Shown here: positions 39,452 through 39,700 of the stretch, piece after piece
How the letters are laid out: every line of letters begins with the position of its first letter
Numbering within the stretch: the stretch's first letter is position 1
Source of the DNA: a virus
Reading direction: 5' to 3' (one strand)
IMG/VR virus record: IMGVR_UViG_3300032396_000038
Coordinates: 1-39,700 of that record
Length of the DNA: 39,700 nt
Translations under genes and position numbers: made by a program
The notes under the pieces: generated by a model
What the model saw: only the letters and a program-made list of their open reading frames with translations
Told to the model about the DNA's origin: nothing
Databases searched by the model: none

Positions 39452-39485
39452 AGGGGTGTGAGGGCAATACCTCACCCCTCTTTTT
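39452..39485 (+). terminator. Hairpin terminator after the major capsid gene
   Basis: AGGGGTGTGAGG (39452-39463) pairs with CCTCACCCCT (39470-39479) with a two-base bulge, loop GCAATA and a following T run (39481-39485). It lies 11 nt after the capsid stop and would reduce read-through into the next genes. This can explain lower expression of the transferase and connector genes relative to capsid. Confidence 0.7.
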
Positions 39486-39497
39486 AAAATCAAAGAT

Positions 39498-39700
39498 ATG
39501 AGACCATTAAAAAGACACAGTTTACCACTGGCACCTTTCGGCGTCCGTAAGAAAATGATACCGAGGAAAACATCTAAGCCTTTGGTATTCATCCGTGATG
39601 TCAAAGAGAAAAAGAACGCTGACAAAGTATTTTTTAAGAAAGTGGAAAAGACGGTTTACGAGACGAAAGAGGAAAAGCACAATCCTGCGGAGACGAAGGA
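39498..39700 (+). CDS. Small post-capsid protein, 5' part of the junction-spanning gene
   Basis: The ATG at 39498 follows AAAATCAAAGAT after the capsid terminator. The frame starts MRPLKRHSLPLAPFGVRKKM, is highly basic, and stays open to the end of the window. It continues in the same frame at positions 142-280 once the 141-base duplicate is removed, giving 113 residues. The two halves are one gene. Confidence 0.75.
   Translation, partial: MRPLKRHSLPLAPFGVRKKMIPRKTSKPLVFIRDVKEKKNADKVFFKKVEKTVYETKEEKHNPAETK
39560..39700 (+). repeat. 141-nt end overlap identical to positions 1-141
   Basis: The last 141 bases equal the first 141, base for base. This is the mark of a circular contig whose ends were not trimmed. 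An overlap of exactly 141 is also the largest default k-mer of the assembler MEGAHIT. I therefore read it as an assembly overlap rather than a real direct terminal repeat. The unique genome is 39,559 bp. Confidence 0.95.

Noticed and set aside
39560-39700. Natural direct terminal repeat of the virion DNA
   Set aside because: Its length is exactly 141, a default assembler k-mer, and it lies inside a coding gene. A circular contig explains it better.

Overview
The window is an apparently complete genome of a tailed phage with siphovirus-type genes, infecting a Bacteroidota host. All credible genes are on the + strand. The last 141 bases (39560-39700) repeat the first 141 exactly, so the unit is circular or circularly permuted at 39,559 bp, and one gene runs across the junction (39498 to 280). 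The host call rests on promoters of the Bacteroidota form TTTG-N19-TAnnTTTG (best at 24335-24365), A-rich leaders with few Shine-Dalgarno sequences, and protein families common in Bacteroides/Parabacteroides phages, such as a DUF6291-like replication protein and the 'MKANELRIGN' family.

Layout. (1) 32.8-39.5 kb: a promoter and a hairpin-rich segment ending in an intrinsic terminator, then small and large terminase, HK97-type portal, Mu F-like head protein, a small structural-region protein, prohead protease and major capsid protein. (2) 39.5-5.2 kb across the junction: a small post-capsid protein, then five genes unusual in this position: two GT-B-like glycosyltransferases, a class I methyltransferase, an FkbM-type methyltransferase and a 747-residue protein with three apparent GT-A domains. 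(3) 5.2-17.6 kb: head-tail connectors, tail tube, tail assembly chaperone with a -1 frameshift extension, tape measure, a 1475-residue tail-tip/fibre protein, a LamG-like fibre protein and a PQQ-type beta-propeller protein. (4) 17.6-20.6 kb: a dense cluster of membrane proteins, an M15 endolysin, a holin candidate, an HYR-domain lipoprotein and an i-spanin-like protein, closed by an intrinsic terminator. (5) 20.7-32.8 kb: the early region. It opens with an operator-rich intergenic segment and a ribbon-helix-helix regulator. It then carries a Bet/RecT annealase, a NinB-like protein, a VRR-NUC nuclease, replication-initiation proteins (DUF6291-like and a stand-alone DnaA domain IV), a second cell-wall hydrolase and many small proteins of unknown function.

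The early genes appear to handle recombination and to recruit host replication; I see no phage polymerase, helicase, primase, integrase or CI-like repressor. The late genes build an HK97-fold head and a non-contractile tail. The glycosyl/methyl-transferase block sits translationally coupled inside the late operon, which suggests that it modifies virion proteins during assembly rather than the host surface early in infection. That block and the promoter/hairpin/terminator segment before the terminase are the two parts I consider most likely to hold undescribed biology.
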